Shown here: positions 35,562 through 47,100 of the stretch, in pieces
Position numbering within the stretch: the stretch's first letter is position 1
Layout: each line of letters starts with the position of its first letter
Source of the DNA: Pontederia crassipes
Lineage: Eukaryota; Streptophyta; Magnoliopsida; Commelinales; Pontederiaceae
Reading direction: 5' to 3'
Length of the DNA stretch: 64,000 nt
NCBI GenBank assembly: GCA_030549335.1
Contig: CM060194.1
Coordinates: 40,751,171-40,815,170, forward strand
The notes under the pieces: generated by a model
The model's input: only the letters and a program-made list of their open reading frames with translations
What the model was told of the DNA's origin: nothing
Databases searched by the model: none
Position numbers and translations under genes: made by a program

Positions 35562-36348
35562 GGGTCTGTTTGGATTGAGGGTTATGAAGGGGTGGGGTGG
35601 AATATGAGGGAATGAAATTAGTTACACCATGTTTGGTTACATTTTTTATTTAAGTTACGAGGGGTGGAGTGGAATAGCTAAACCCTTCAAAGACCACATT
35701 TTTCATTCCACCAAATTAGTGGAATGAGGAAGAATAGATTATTTTAGATCAAATTAACATCTTTCCCTTTTTTATTACCAAATTAAATTATTTCTCTTAT
35801 TACCAAATTAAACCACCTCCTCTCTCTCACACACACACATTATTTTTTTCTAATATGAATAAATATTTATCTATAATTTTTATTAAATAAAACTTTTTAG
35901 TAAATATAAAATTTTATTCAAAATAAACATAAATATACTATTTAAAATTTTTTTAATATTAATATAATATATTCAATCGGGTCAAGACGTAAAACCCAGA
36001 TTCGGTCCCGACCCGACCTGGTCGAGTGTCAAAGAAATGAGACTCGATTCTGACTTAATTATCTATCGGATCGAAAAAAATTTAAAAAATTCGAACCGGT
36101 GCGAACGAGGGCGATCAATCGTCCCGATTCATGCTCACCCATAATTAACGATTATAGATACTTTAAATATATAATGAAAGATAAAAATGACTTTTATATA
36201 AATAAAATCTTCATTACCCCACCCCACATCTTATATAATTTATTATCCAAACATGAACTTTCTGATGACACACCACGCCACCCCACCCCATCACTCACCA
36301 CACCAGCCCATCTCATCCCATCCCTCCATTAGTTGTTTGCACATACCC
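35562..36348. mobile_element. PIF/Harbinger-like MITE with TTA target repeat
   Basis: Ends GGGTCTGTTTGGATTG and (inverted) GGGTATGTGCAAAC are imperfect inverted repeats, with TTA at 35559-35561 and 36349-36351. The core is AT-rich with a GTCGGGTCAAGAC-type block. It separates ...LWRSS from SLEHF of FKGP copy B, which continue each other in the Arabidopsis protein, so the insertion point is exonic. Confidence 0.65.
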
Positions 36349-36359
36349 TTAAAGCGAGT

Positions 36360-38288
36360 TGAACTCCTCCATAGCAAAAAGCATTTATTCACATTGAACC
36401 CGTAGGCCACTTTCCTAATCTAAGCATCTAACAAAGATGAAGGGTTGGAAATAGTTTAGCATTCCAGACATTTCTCTTGGTGATTTGTTAAGTTCCATAT
36501 ATCACTTTCTAGAATTTGTAAATCATTCAAAATTTTACTCCATGGTTTCCCACAAAAGGTTCCACCTGTCTTCAGCGCATTGGGTTATCATGAAGTCCAC
36601 AGTAAATAATAACCTTTCCCTTGGATCCTACGAGGGAACTTCCCAAAGACAATGACGATCAGGAAATACAAAGCAGCATAGTATCTTTGTTTAGACTCCG
36701 CTAAGCCTTTTAGATGCACTCCAACAACAATGGATTGTGAACCTATCTGTATTCTACCAGAAAGTGTAAACTAAGCAGTCATCTCCAATAGAGACCCCAG
36801 ATTCAGTTCTGCTGGAAAGAATGATAGCAGAAGTGACAATATCACAAGCAAACATTTCTGGCAAAGAAAACAAGTGCCTCCGTCCTACTAATCTAGAATT
36901 AGAGCCACATAAGTGATCAAGAACTTCAACTGAAGTTCCAAAATGTAGGAAGGACAAACCATCCGCAGTTTAACACATAAATCAGTTAGTGCTACACTTT
37001 TATAGTAAAAGAATAAATACCTCATTCGAATACCAAAAGGAAAGCAAGATAGGAAACCAAAGACAACTAAAACTGCAGCAGTAGAACCGCAAGAAGTTTA
37101 AGTGGAATTAATGCACAGAAAATCAATAAGTGTACAGTTTACCTACTTAAAAAAAAATAAAACTTTTACTACAAAATTATCAACAGAAGAAGTAATTGGA
37201 AATGGTACATATACTAGAACAGAAAGTACTTTCCCAATGAACAAATTAGCTCATTCCCCAAAGGGCATAGTTTAAGCCAATCAGCTTTTGTCAGTACCCA
37301 TGCCGACACAAGAGCTTCATATAAACTCATCTGCAACCATTTATGAAAAGTCTTAGTGCACCACTGAAAACACAAAACACTAGCAATAATGACATTAATC
37401 AATTGACAGAAAATGTGACTAGATACACATATCCATAAATATTTTAATATAAATGTGAAATGACAGGTCAGCATGAAGCAAGAAAACAACATTGAGTATT
37501 GTTCAGCTTCTAAAGAATCATTCATAGTTGCTCACTTGTTAGAAAGCTATCACATCTTGGCTGCTTCTGCTACCAAGATGAATAACCTCTTCATACATCA
37601 TATATTTGTATGTAAATTTTCTTTAGGAAGGAAGATGAAAAACCTTGTACTTGGCATCCTACTATATTGTTTGGATACGTTATACTTCATAAAGAAGCTA
37701 AGGAATAAAAAGAAAATATATCCAATACATATTTTGTAAAAGAGATACAATTACAAGTCAATCATGTCAAAAGTTCTATAAAAAAATGATGTCAAAAGCT
37801 AATTGAATTGAAATGGGCAATAACAACAATAATAATAACATAGTGATCAAGCTTGTCTCCAGGAGAACCCTTAAGATAAAAAATGAGCCATGAAAAAGTG
37901 ACCAAAACTTTGTATTATTAATAAATATGCCAATGCTGATAAATTACCTTTTTTTCTGCAACTTATAAGCTCCTGAATTATCATTTGACTTGACAAACAT
38001 GCAAGCATAGGAAGTTCAACCCAAGCCTTGCCCCTGGTTGCTATTATTCCTATATCAAGGAGTGTCCTACCATCATGAAGTGTGACATGATTTTCTGAAA
38101 GTTCTTTCAATGTTGGCTTTTGGAGAAGATTTTTTTACCAGAGGGAGTAGAAGCTACAAAAAAACCATAGTTAATAGCTATATCCAATGTCATTGGGACA
38201 CTGATGATGCAGTGTGCATCATCTGGATGAATCATAGTAGAGGCACCAAAGCAAGGGAGAACATCTCCTCTCATTATAAAAATTCCAG
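36360..38288 (-). pseudogene. FKGP: FKGP copy B, pyrophosphorylase segment (decayed)
   Basis: Several exons of the GDP-L-fucose pyrophosphorylase half on the minus strand. From 38288, after acceptor TTGCAG: AGIFIMRGDVLPCFGAS and DIAINYGFFVA. Then, after a frame slip near an A-run (about 38135), LHDGRTLLDIGIIATRGKAW (to about 37953). Exon 37330-37230: MSLYEALVSAWVLTKADWLK. Then 36950-36750: FLHFGTSVEVLDHL, VGRRHLFSLP and GVSIGDDCLVY. Then a degraded run with KVIIYCGLHDNP (36650-36570) and WNAKLFPTL. Frameshifts, stops and a doubtful acceptor before FLHFG mark it as a pseudogene. The N-terminal exons are missing. FKGP salvages L-fucose to GDP-L-fucose in the cytosol; a working copy should be elsewhere. 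Confidence 0.85.
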
Positions 38289-38732
38289 CTGCAATGCAAA
38301 TAAGGGTATCATCAAGTAAAATATAAGTGCTGGATATTTTTTTTATTACTATTCGGTGGACAAAGGATATCAAATAACAAAATTAGAAGGCTGCAGTGCT
38401 ACACAAAACAAAATTATAAGTTTATTTGTCAAATCTTCTACAAAAGGTTAGCCATGGCCGTCCAAGGGATTTGCAAAGAACCACTTGATATTTCATTGTG
38501 CAAATAATCAAGAGGCGGAAATATTTTATAACACCTGATATCTAATAAAATGATTCTCATCATCAAATACTGGATTACTGAAAATCAAACATCTAAATTA
38601 AATTAATAAGAAAGTGAAACTGGCATAATAATAAGAGATGACGGAATTGAATCAACGCTAACATGCCAAATTCTTTTTTCTTTCAGTGGATGCTGACCTT
38701 ATTGGCATTTAGCCTCCCATCATGAGTTCATA

Positions 38733-38858
38733 GTTTTTTTTTCGGTCACATGGTCTGAGGGCTACGGCGTCGGGGTTCGAGCGGTGAAGGTAATATCCCT
38801 GGCCAACACGATGGCTCCAAGGATCGATCCCGGGCTACTAGCTCGTCGACCACTTGGG
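38733..38858 (-). mobile_element. tRNA-derived SINE-like element
   Basis: The minus strand reads a tRNA-like head with B-box GGATCGATCC preceded by GTGGTCGACGAGC, and ends in GAAAAAAAAACT as an A tail. About 125 bp. It is unrelated to the (TTG)n SINE family in this window. No clear target repeat was found. Confidence 0.5.
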
Positions 38859-39107
38859 AACATGGCATTCTTTTCTTTACAGCCCATTCTGCTACATGTT
38901 TATAGATTTGTCAATGGCGATGAAACCATTAATTAAGTGAACCTAATACCTTATAAGTCCTCGCTAAAACATACCACATAAGTTAAAATTCGTAAAATTG
39001 CATGACAATCAATACCAATACAAGACGTAGTTTTCATTTTCTATCATAAGACTGAAATCAATATATCCAAGCAAAATTTCAGTGTCAGCTAAAGCAAGAA
39101 AACACTT

Positions 39108-39958
39108 ACTTGGCCAGTAACCACCACCAGAAAATGCTGCTCTCGTTTTTCCACTCTCTTTCGAAGTTACCAGTGGAGTTACTTGCAATTGTAATGGTTG
39201 TTCTGGAAAACTACATGTGCACTTGATGCCAGGATATAATCCTCCAATCTGATCATGCCACCCTCCTCATGTGCCCATCACTTGTTCTAACTTCTAACAC
39301 CAGAACCATCCGAGCAACATTTTCATTGCTTACATCTTCTTCCATGAGGCAAAAGGTCATTCACAACAGCTGCAGCTAATATGCTTGAAGTTCCGAGCCC
39401 ACTTCCAAGGTGAACTCTTGCCCCTGTATTAATCTGTTAGCCTGAGTCCGCTAATCCTTTATGGCCAATAACACCAGTTACCAGTAGGGTGATTTTACTA
39501 ACTGGAATCGGTCCTGTTAATCAAATGGTGCAGAAATTGAATTCAATTCTTCAATATATACATGGTTGTCGGTATCATCAACAATCAAAATACCACAATC
39601 TTTTGTTGTCTCTATTGTAGTTCCGTTCCAACTGGAAGAGATGTTTCCAGGGTAATTGCCATATTCAAAACACATCCTGGTCTCTCCAAGCTCCAAGGAG
39701 GTGTGCACCGGTGACTCTACACTTGCACTTTTCGCTTGGAAACAGGTTGCATCAGTATCATTCTTAAGACTTGATGAGCTTTCAGTCCCACCTTTATATG
39801 AAGGATACATGACATGTAAGAAAAAAAATCCGCTGTGAATGAAACCAGAATAATTTAAGGAAACAATGCACGTTTAGCAAACTACAAGTGTAACATACAG
39901 TGGACTATACATCAGACTAAGTTGCCACGGTGATGGTCCATGTGTGAGCTACATTGTT
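39108..39958 (-). pseudogene. FKGP: FKGP copy A, fucokinase segment (decayed)
   Basis: The minus strand reads TTIETTKDCGILIVDD, VYIEELNSISAPFD and RVHLGSGLGTSSILAAAVVN (the GHMP ATP loop), then GGWHDQIGGLYPGIK. All match the GHMP kinase half of FKGP. A small deletion removes most of the RVDFVGGWSDTPP motif and frames shift several times, so it is not functional. It lies immediately 3' of the PPR stop codon. It is the tandem partner of copy B and shows the site without the copia insertion. Confidence 0.85.
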
Positions 39959-39969
39959 AGAAATGTTTT

Positions 39970-42900
39970 CTAGAAACTTGAAGCCTCACATTTTAATCCC
40001 TGCAGTAAAATTGCTGACATGAGAATAGAGAATTAAAAGAAAGAAATACAACAAAACAACAACAACAACAAAGCCTTATCCCACTAGGTGGGGTCGGCTA
40101 CATGGATCATACGACGTCAATATATTCGTTGATCCATGTTCATAAGATTCGACAGGATTTTATGCTGGCTGTCGGGGCCTAACACAACCCTCCTCCTTTA
40201 TCCGGGCTTGGGACCGGCTATAAATATAGGCGGAGTTTTCCCTAAAATAATACATTCATGAAAATCTAGATCACAAGTTTTATCAATGAGTTTGGATGAT
40301 ACATAACTAAAAACGTGATATTCACAAATGAGTTTTTCCAGGAAAAAATGTACTCACGAATGGGCAGTGATGGTCCATGTCCATGACACACATTCGACAG
40401 GAACGGCAATGGTGTGCCCTTTGTGGCTTTGGCTTTTTGCAATAGGTGCAATATGTATAGTTGTCTAGACCATATTTTCCTACAATTGGATAGCTACCCC
40501 ATTGTATGTGCGATGGTGCCCCAGGGCATGTGAAGGATGCCAAGCAGAAGGTAGAGATGGTAATGGCTGACAAAATAAATGTTACAATGCAGTGGAAAAT
40601 ACCACAGATGTAGCCAATTGTGAAAACAATAGGGTAAACTGCCCAAACACCAGCACATATCACAAAAAGCATGAATAGAAGAAGAAGTGTTACAAAGAAC
40701 CGGTCCCGTATGTGCCTCCACTTAGAAAAGCATGCGCTATCAGGCTTTCTCAAGCTTTTCCCTTTATCTGTTATCGCACCACACCATCGCTGGTTGTCCT
40801 TTCCCATTTCAAAAAATTTTAATTTCCTTTTCATCCATCTAGGATAGGAAAACAAACCAAAATTCATATAAAGAAGTACCGATAATTAGCATAAAAAAGA
40901 ATTTCTCAAATAAAAAATTATATGGATCATAACTGTGTATATTAGATAATTCAACCAATAACATAAATTTTTCATTTATAGTCCTCACAAAACATATATA
41001 TAACTAATAAATGACAACCACAACCTCGCTGGTCATCCTTTTTCTCTAAAAAAAGATGTGAGCGTCCTTTGGATGATTGGGCCAGTTGTAGCTTCCTACC
41101 GTGGGGTTTGAGTGACAAAGGGTATGTGATAGGTTTTCCAAACAACTGCTTTGTTGCTATTGTCAGATTCCCTGCCGAAGTAACGAATTATAAGATAAAC
41201 AAATGTAAATAACAAAAGGAGAAAGTCTCCAGATTCTCATCATTTCAAGCACTTTAATGACTGATAAAACGAAATGGAAATATAAAGACAAATAATGTAA
41301 ATAAATGATCCTAAGCTTTACAAAGATTGATAACATGATAATACTTATCATTTTTGTTTCTTTAGGCAAATCAAATTTGCGACACAAAATATAACTACTG
41401 CATTACTTAAATTCTTCACGGCCATGTATAAATTGATGATAAATGGGATTTGTTATTAGATTTGGTAGCTTATAAGCTACAAGATAATCATCATCTTTGA
41501 TGGTTGACAATAAGATTAAAGGATCCTCGAAATATTGATGTATCAAGTGACCACGAACCTGCAAAAGGGTTGCATGTCAACAACATGAAAGATTAAGAAC
41601 ATTGCACAAAGGATTAAAAGATTAAAAGAAAGAAATATAATATTGATAATGGGCACTTCAATGTTGGCAGCATCAACAAAGAATTAATACAATTTCTGTT
41701 GAAATTTACCATGACTTGCTTTTCTCTTGAATGCACTTCAACCATCAGCGCTTTTACAGATTCTTCCATGCCCAGAGAACTATATGCTTGAATCATAGTT
41801 GAAAATGTGACGTGATCAGGATTGCATTTTTTCTCCTTCATGAGCAAGAACATCTCTTCCATTATAATTACCTCTCCAGCCTGCCCATAAGCATTGATCA
41901 CACTGTTGAAGAATGCAGTGTCCAAGACCACATCTGTATTTTCTGTCTGTCTGATAATTGCAGGAACTTTCTCAAGAAGCCCAGCTTTACCATATGCACT
42001 TACAAGTGAGCAATAAGTGATACAATTAGGCTTAATCCCCTGTATTTTCATCAAGCGGAAAAAGTATTCCATCTTCTCTATGTTCCCCGCTCTGCCAAAA
42101 CAATCTATTATTATGTTGAAAGTTATTGTTGTAGGAGGAAAAAATCTTTTCTTCATAAAGCTCAAGACAAAACCCATTTTCTCATACATGGCAGCTTTAC
42201 CATATGACTTAATTAAGATATTGAAGGTCTGAAGATCCGGTTCAATGCCCATAAGCTGAAACTTACTATACCATTTCTCCATTTCATTAAACTTGCCACT
42301 ATTTCCATATGCCCAGACAATTGAATTCATTGTAAAAATGTCAGGCATACATTTCCCACTTTCAATCATGGTCGACAGACAATCCTCCATTTCTTCGAGC
42401 ATCCCAGCTTTACCATACCCATTAATTATTGTGTTGTACGTAACAGTATTGCATTCTATTCCTAGATAAGACATCTCCTCGAGCAGAAACGGAATCTGAT
42501 CAAAGCGACGCAATCTGCTGCAACAATTGATGAGTATGGTATAAGTGTGTTCATCTGGCTTGCAGTCAGAGATGGTTTTCATCTCATCAATAGTATGCAT
42601 CGCTGCATCTAACAGGCCGCTGTGGCCATAGGCACCAACAAGCGATGTGTAGACAACCAATGTTGGTTTAAGCCCATCGGAAAGCATCATTCGGAAGAGT
42701 GAAGTCGCATGCTCCGGCTGCCTACACTTCCCAAGCATCGTCAACAGTCGGGCGTAAGTTTGAGACTTAGGTTGATACCATCGTTGCCTGCGTAGAAGCC
42801 CAAATATCTGGAGCACAAGAATCCACCATCAGTTTATCACGCATGAGAAACGTTTGTCAGAATGCCAAAGGTGGCTCAAAAGCAAGCGAGAGATCCCTGT

Positions 42901-43440
42901 ATCTTCGTTTTGTACGTAACAAATTGCAATTCACTGAGAGCAAAAGGGGAAATTGGTGAATTGCCCCGGAATCAATAAATATGTATAAACAAGATCATTC
43001 CTTTTCGATGAAATTGGTGATAGGACGGGCACAAGAAGAGCTAAATGTACGAACCAAAGGAGAAATTTTTAGTGAAGACGACATCTGCTAACCTTAAGAG
43101 CCGACTCCCAGCGGTTACCGGAAATGGAGTCGTCAAGCGCCTCGAGGACGGCGTTGGGGCACAGTGTGGTATACTTGGAGGACCGGGCCTTCCGCTCGAC
43201 GGTTAGAGCGGCGGACTCCGCCCTAAGAATCCTAGAAAGCTCGCGCTTTGCATCCTTCTGACGGCCCCTAGAGGCGGAGCTTCGCCGCGCTGCAGCCATC
43301 ACGAACGGCGGTGCCGGCGGCCGTCTTCGTTGCCTTCGCTTGCGGTGTTCCAGCGAGGAAGCAAAGTTCGAGGAGGAGGACGTGAAGGCGGACGACGATA
43401 ACCGGAGGTCAGAAGGATCGCGGAGACGGAAGCGCTCCAT
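39970..43440 (-). CDS. P-type pentatricopeptide repeat (PPR) protein, At3g53170-like
   Basis: Three exons: 43440-43093 (116 aa, GC-rich), 42807-41710 (366 aa) and 39999-39970 (GLKCEASSF then TAG). All junctions are phase 0; 491 aa in total, close to my recollection of Arabidopsis At3g53170 (about 499). Exon 1 encodes a basic, Ser/Arg-rich leader plus the conserved ALDDSISGNRWESALK. From about residue 130, ten 35-36-residue P-class PPR motifs follow, for example TYNTIINGYGKAGMLEEM and TFNILIKSYGKAAMYEKM, with no E or DYW tail. Known: P-class PPR proteins bind organelle RNA and act in stability, splicing or translation; the RNA target cannot be read here. The start is the only ATG in a good position at the head of the leader. 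Intron 2 (41709-40000) contains the 1.6 kb compound SINE-tailed insertion; the branch region and acceptor TTTTACTGCAG are intact. The last exon is an inference from frame and acceptor. Confidence 0.9.
40049..40237 (-). mobile_element. SINE-like repeat copy 4, (TTG)n tail
   Basis: Same family as the copies at 10561, 15954 and 20349; on the plus strand it shows (CAA)n, CCTTATCCCACTAGGTGGGG and ends GGCGGAGTTTTCC. It forms the 3' end of the compound insertion in the PPR intron. The near-tail hairpin arms are conserved. Confidence 0.85.
40358..40838 (-). pseudogene. DHHC palmitoyltransferase gene fragment (one exon)
   Basis: A 481-base exon between acceptor TTCCTATCCTAG and donor GTGAGT. The protein shows two membrane segments (FFVTLLLLFMLFVICAGVW; GIFHCIVTFILSAITISTF). 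It then shows the Cys-rich core: CTYCKKPKPQRAHHC, CRMCVMDMDHHCPF. Known: DHHC proteins S-acylate cytosolic-side cysteines. The frame is open throughout, but the fragment stops right after DHHCPF and the remaining catalytic and membrane parts are absent. It is a captured piece inside the PPR intron, not a working gene. Confidence 0.85.
41080..41558 (-). pseudogene. Probable ubiquitin-specific protease (UBP8-like) fragment, two exons
   Basis: Exon a (41558-41407), after acceptor TTTTGCAG, reads VRGHLIHQYFEDP, IKDDDYLVAYKLP and FIHGREEFK, with donor GTAATG. Exon b starts at 41171 after GGCAG and continues in frame with ESDNSNKAVVWKTYHIPFV. The combination of IKDDD.LVAY.LP with H.REE and later WK....P.V resembles the linker of plant UBP5/8/9/10 proteins; this is from memory and less certain than the DHHC call. 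Exon b ends by about 41080. Only a small part of a protein is present. Confidence 0.55.
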
Positions 43441-43744
43441 GTGGCTAGAGGTCGACGATGAGGAGCGAGACCACCTTCAGTGTGTTATCTGCACCTGCAG
43501 TATGTACTTACGAGAAAAATAAAACATTTTATTTTGTGCTTATTCATTATCTCATGCGTCGATATTAATTGCAAAATAATATTTTACTCAAAAACTAGAA
43601 AATAATTTTCATTAAAAAATTTAAATAAGTTATTCCTAGAATTACCTTATGTTTTATATCGCAATCTTAACGTCAAATTTTGTTTAATATATATTTTTCT
43701 TTAACTCACAAATTTTAATATAATAAAGTTGGTACTGTTCTGAT

Positions 43745-44184
43745 TAGGGGTGTACCCGACCCCTGAACAAATTCGATCCGGCCGACCAAATTTGATCGGG
43801 TTCGATCCGGTCGGGTCAAGGCCCCTAGGGGCAGAAGGGTCACCCGATCACTTTTTTTTTGTCTTATTTTTTATATATATTTTAATATAAAAATTTATTT
43901 AATAATTATTATAAAATATCTTTTCTGAATATTTGTTGCATTATTTTCAAAATTAAAATGTTTTATTTTAATATTTTTCTATTTTAAATTAAGTATAGGA
44001 CTAAAATTAAGTAAAAAAATTAAAAAAAAAAGTAAAAAGTGAGGTCATCGGGTCGGATGAAATTTTTCAATCCGTACCCGATGGTTCGGGTCGGGTCGGG
44101 TCGAATTCGACCCAACCCAAACTAGGTCGAATTGGGTCAGATCGCCGGGTTCACCGGGTCGACCCGACCCGTTGCACACGCCTA
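43745..44184. mobile_element. hAT-type MITE with perfect 8-bp target repeat
   Basis: GTTCTGAT lies at 43737-43744 and 44185-44192. Ends TAGGGGTGTAC and (inverted) TAGGCGTGTGC are the terminal repeats; 440 bp in all. Rich in GACCCGACCC and GGGTCGGGTC blocks inside both ends with an AT-rich middle. No coding capacity. It starts 305 bp upstream of the PPR start codon, so it is likely in or next to that promoter. Confidence 0.88.
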
Positions 44185-44192
44185 GTTCTGAT

Positions 44193-47100
44193 CATGTCAC
44201 TATTCCACTTACAAAATTATTAACAAGTGAATAATGTGTTCGGACATAACATGTCATTTTTTCTTCAAAAATCTAAATATGCAAACTAAAAATTTAAATG
44301 CAATTATTTTTATGTCATAAATTAGCAGAATTGTGTACCACATTATTATAAGTGGTATACAGATTTACTCCAATTAATGATTTTTTTACTATTTCATTCG
44401 TTGACCATAATACTTAAACAAAAATAAATATTACAGTGAATAGATATATTATAATAATCTAATATTTGGTATCTATTGTAGTCACGGTGAGTGAGGACAA
44501 GTGATAATCAATACAATAATAACACTTAAAAAGATAATGTGCAAATTCCACCTAAATAAAATAAATAAAGAAAATAGACTACATAAAATTAATAAGATTC
44601 ACATACCAATTTGTGAAACATTAATTGGATCTACCTATACTCTATAATGTCACAACATTATAATGTATTATATCAAACTACATAAAATTAATAAGATTCA
44701 TATATGAATTTGTGAGATATCAATTGAATCTACTTATACTCTACAATGCCACAAAATTGGAATGTGTTACAAGGAACTTTTTGTGAGTTTATGATTTATT
44801 GTTATATTTGATGTGGCTTTAAATTATGGGTTTAACCGGCATCTACCTCATTTTAATGTGGTGAGCATGGCAGATCAATAGTTCGTGCGTTCCCTTTTTC
44901 TAAACATGGTTTTGCGCCCGGTTCAGAGCACGCACGATGGTTCAACGCCGGCCATGTCCAACCTTCGGGTGGATGTGGGTCACGAGGAGGTCTAGGAGGT
45001 CGGTGCATGAAAATGAACTGGTAAAAGATGAACCGACGCCATTTAAATGGTGGACCACCCATGAACCGCGCACATCACATCGAATCGTTTGTGGCACATC
45101 CGACAATCAAGCCGATAGGGGGTTAGCAAACGATGAACGGTCAGATCTCTTGACATTTTATTACCCGGCCCGGGTTCATGCCACGAACTCGGCCTAGGTT
45201 ATACCAGTCGAAACATTCCATTTTTTTTCTTTTGTGATTGTGAACTTGACCTGATCCTTCCTTGAATTTGTTCGAGCTCTGATGTGATTTTTACCTTATA
45301 ATGGACATGATTTTATGCTAAGACAAGAATTCTCATGTTATCCTTATTGATTTTTCCCTATCATCGGACCTTTGATTTAGGTTTTACATTGAACATTAAA
45401 ATACAAGATTTTAAAGTGACTAATAAGATATGATGAAAGATCATCGTCAGTCGTCAGTCTAAGTCAAGTGTCTCTATGATAAGAGTCGTTTCCTTAGTCA
45501 TGACTTAATCAACCATTGACTTGCACGCGGTCGTATCATTTTGCTCGGCATACTCTATAAGTGAACAGGACTCATCCTATGATAAGTAAAGGATGAGGAA
45601 TTTAAAAGCATTTCAAAGTCACCTTATTGTCAAACATGTTATAAGATAATGAAACATTGTTAAGTAAAGAAGTATGAATATCGAATCAAGTTACATGTTA
45701 TCATGATTATCAAACATGTTATCGATATCGAAAATATCATGATTATCAAGTAAGTTATTAACTTTAAGTTCATCATGTTTCATGAGATTACATTGCTTAA
45801 TTCTTACCCTATTGAATTTCCTTTGCTCATGATATATTTATAATGACCCTCATGATTATTTTTCTAGCAAAGATATGATCCAATCATTCTTTATCGATTT
45901 ATTTTAATTGGAGTTAAGCATTGTATAGTGTTATTATTCTCCACTAGACTGTAATACTTACAGGAGAATTGTCTCCCTTGTGTTTGATTTCCACATGACT
46001 AAGACAGTTATGGTATTGAGTTAATATACTGTGATGCTCACGCGACAAGATAGTACATGAACAAAAGGGCCTAGATTTATCTCTTTTCCTTTTGCATTTA
46101 TAAACTCTGATGCAACCATTATAACATTTTTATTTTGTATTAATATTCTTCACTTTCCGCAATAAATGTCACCTTCAACATTTTTTTATGATTTCATTCT
46201 CTCTTTCGCTGATGTGTTATGAATTTTGAGCAAGTCTTGATCAAATGTACGGTCAATGTCATAACGTTTGTGGTGTCTTCATGTTAGACTTCGTCACGTG
46301 ACGGGAGTCGACTTAGAGTCATTACATTTTTGTACATGTCCAAATTGTCCGTGATTTAGGAGCACCCCATGAGAGACTTTACAGGAGAGAGGGGAAAAGT
46401 GAAGGGAATTTACTTTAAACTGAGGCAAATACGTGGGATGAATTCATTCTAAAATCATTGATGAGAAGATGTGAATAGATAATTCGAACTTTGCATTATT
46501 AGGTTTAAATTTGGAATAAAAATCATCAAACTCTTGATCTTTTAAATTTTGGCAGCTAAAATTCGAACTGACATCAGCATTTAAAAAATAATAATAAATT
46601 CTGAGGAGTTACGGAGAAGTGTCTTGTGCAAGATTTTATTCCATTATTTTTTTAACATTTCCAAGTTTATTGTCTAGCACATTTTTATTTCAATCATAGC
46701 TAACAACAACAGCAACAATAAAAAAAAAAGTTGAATTCATCTACCCAATCCATCTCGGACTCCTGTTTGGTTCCAATCTCATGAGGCCCTAGTCGATCAA
46801 ACTTAGCATCGTTAGGTCAAGCTTCAGTCAGTCTCAGACCAAAGATGGAAAGTGTCATGGTTTATGATTAAGGTTAAGAAAAAACTCAAGAAGTTCGAAA
46901 TTAAAATAGGTAAATGAATATTACTAACAAAATAAAGTTAGAAGAAATAGAGATAATGAAAATAAAGTTTTGAAAGATAAACTATGCAATTTTATCTGCT
47001 TCCATGTGAAAGAAATGGTGAATATTTTCATGGCGAGACATTCCTATCCCTTGAGATAACCACTTGGTCATCATCCCAAAATTGGGATCTGATTATTACC

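Larger units (their letters stand above)
40032..41637 (-). mobile_element. Compound insertion: UBP-like exons, DHHC exon and SINE, 17-bp direct repeats
   Basis: ATTAAAAGAAAGAAATA is found exactly at 40032-40048 and 41621-41637. Reading the minus strand, the 1572-bp insert starts with about 60 bases of intron, then two exons of a probable ubiquitin-specific protease, a junction, a DHHC palmitoyltransferase exon with intron, and SINE copy 4 whose (TTG)n tail touches the direct repeat. All parts share one sense, the same as the host PPR gene, and keep their splice sites. It occupies the last intron of the PPR gene. Confidence 0.8.

Noticed and set aside
27945-38288. Treating the FKGP exons as a working gene
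   Set aside because: N-terminal exons are absent, reading frames slip in several exons, and three mobile elements lie within former coding sequence.
40322-40867. DHHC exon as an independent gene with start near 40867
   Set aside because: It has a splice acceptor before the coding part and ends at a donor right after DHHCPF, with no following exon before the SINE and PPR last exon.
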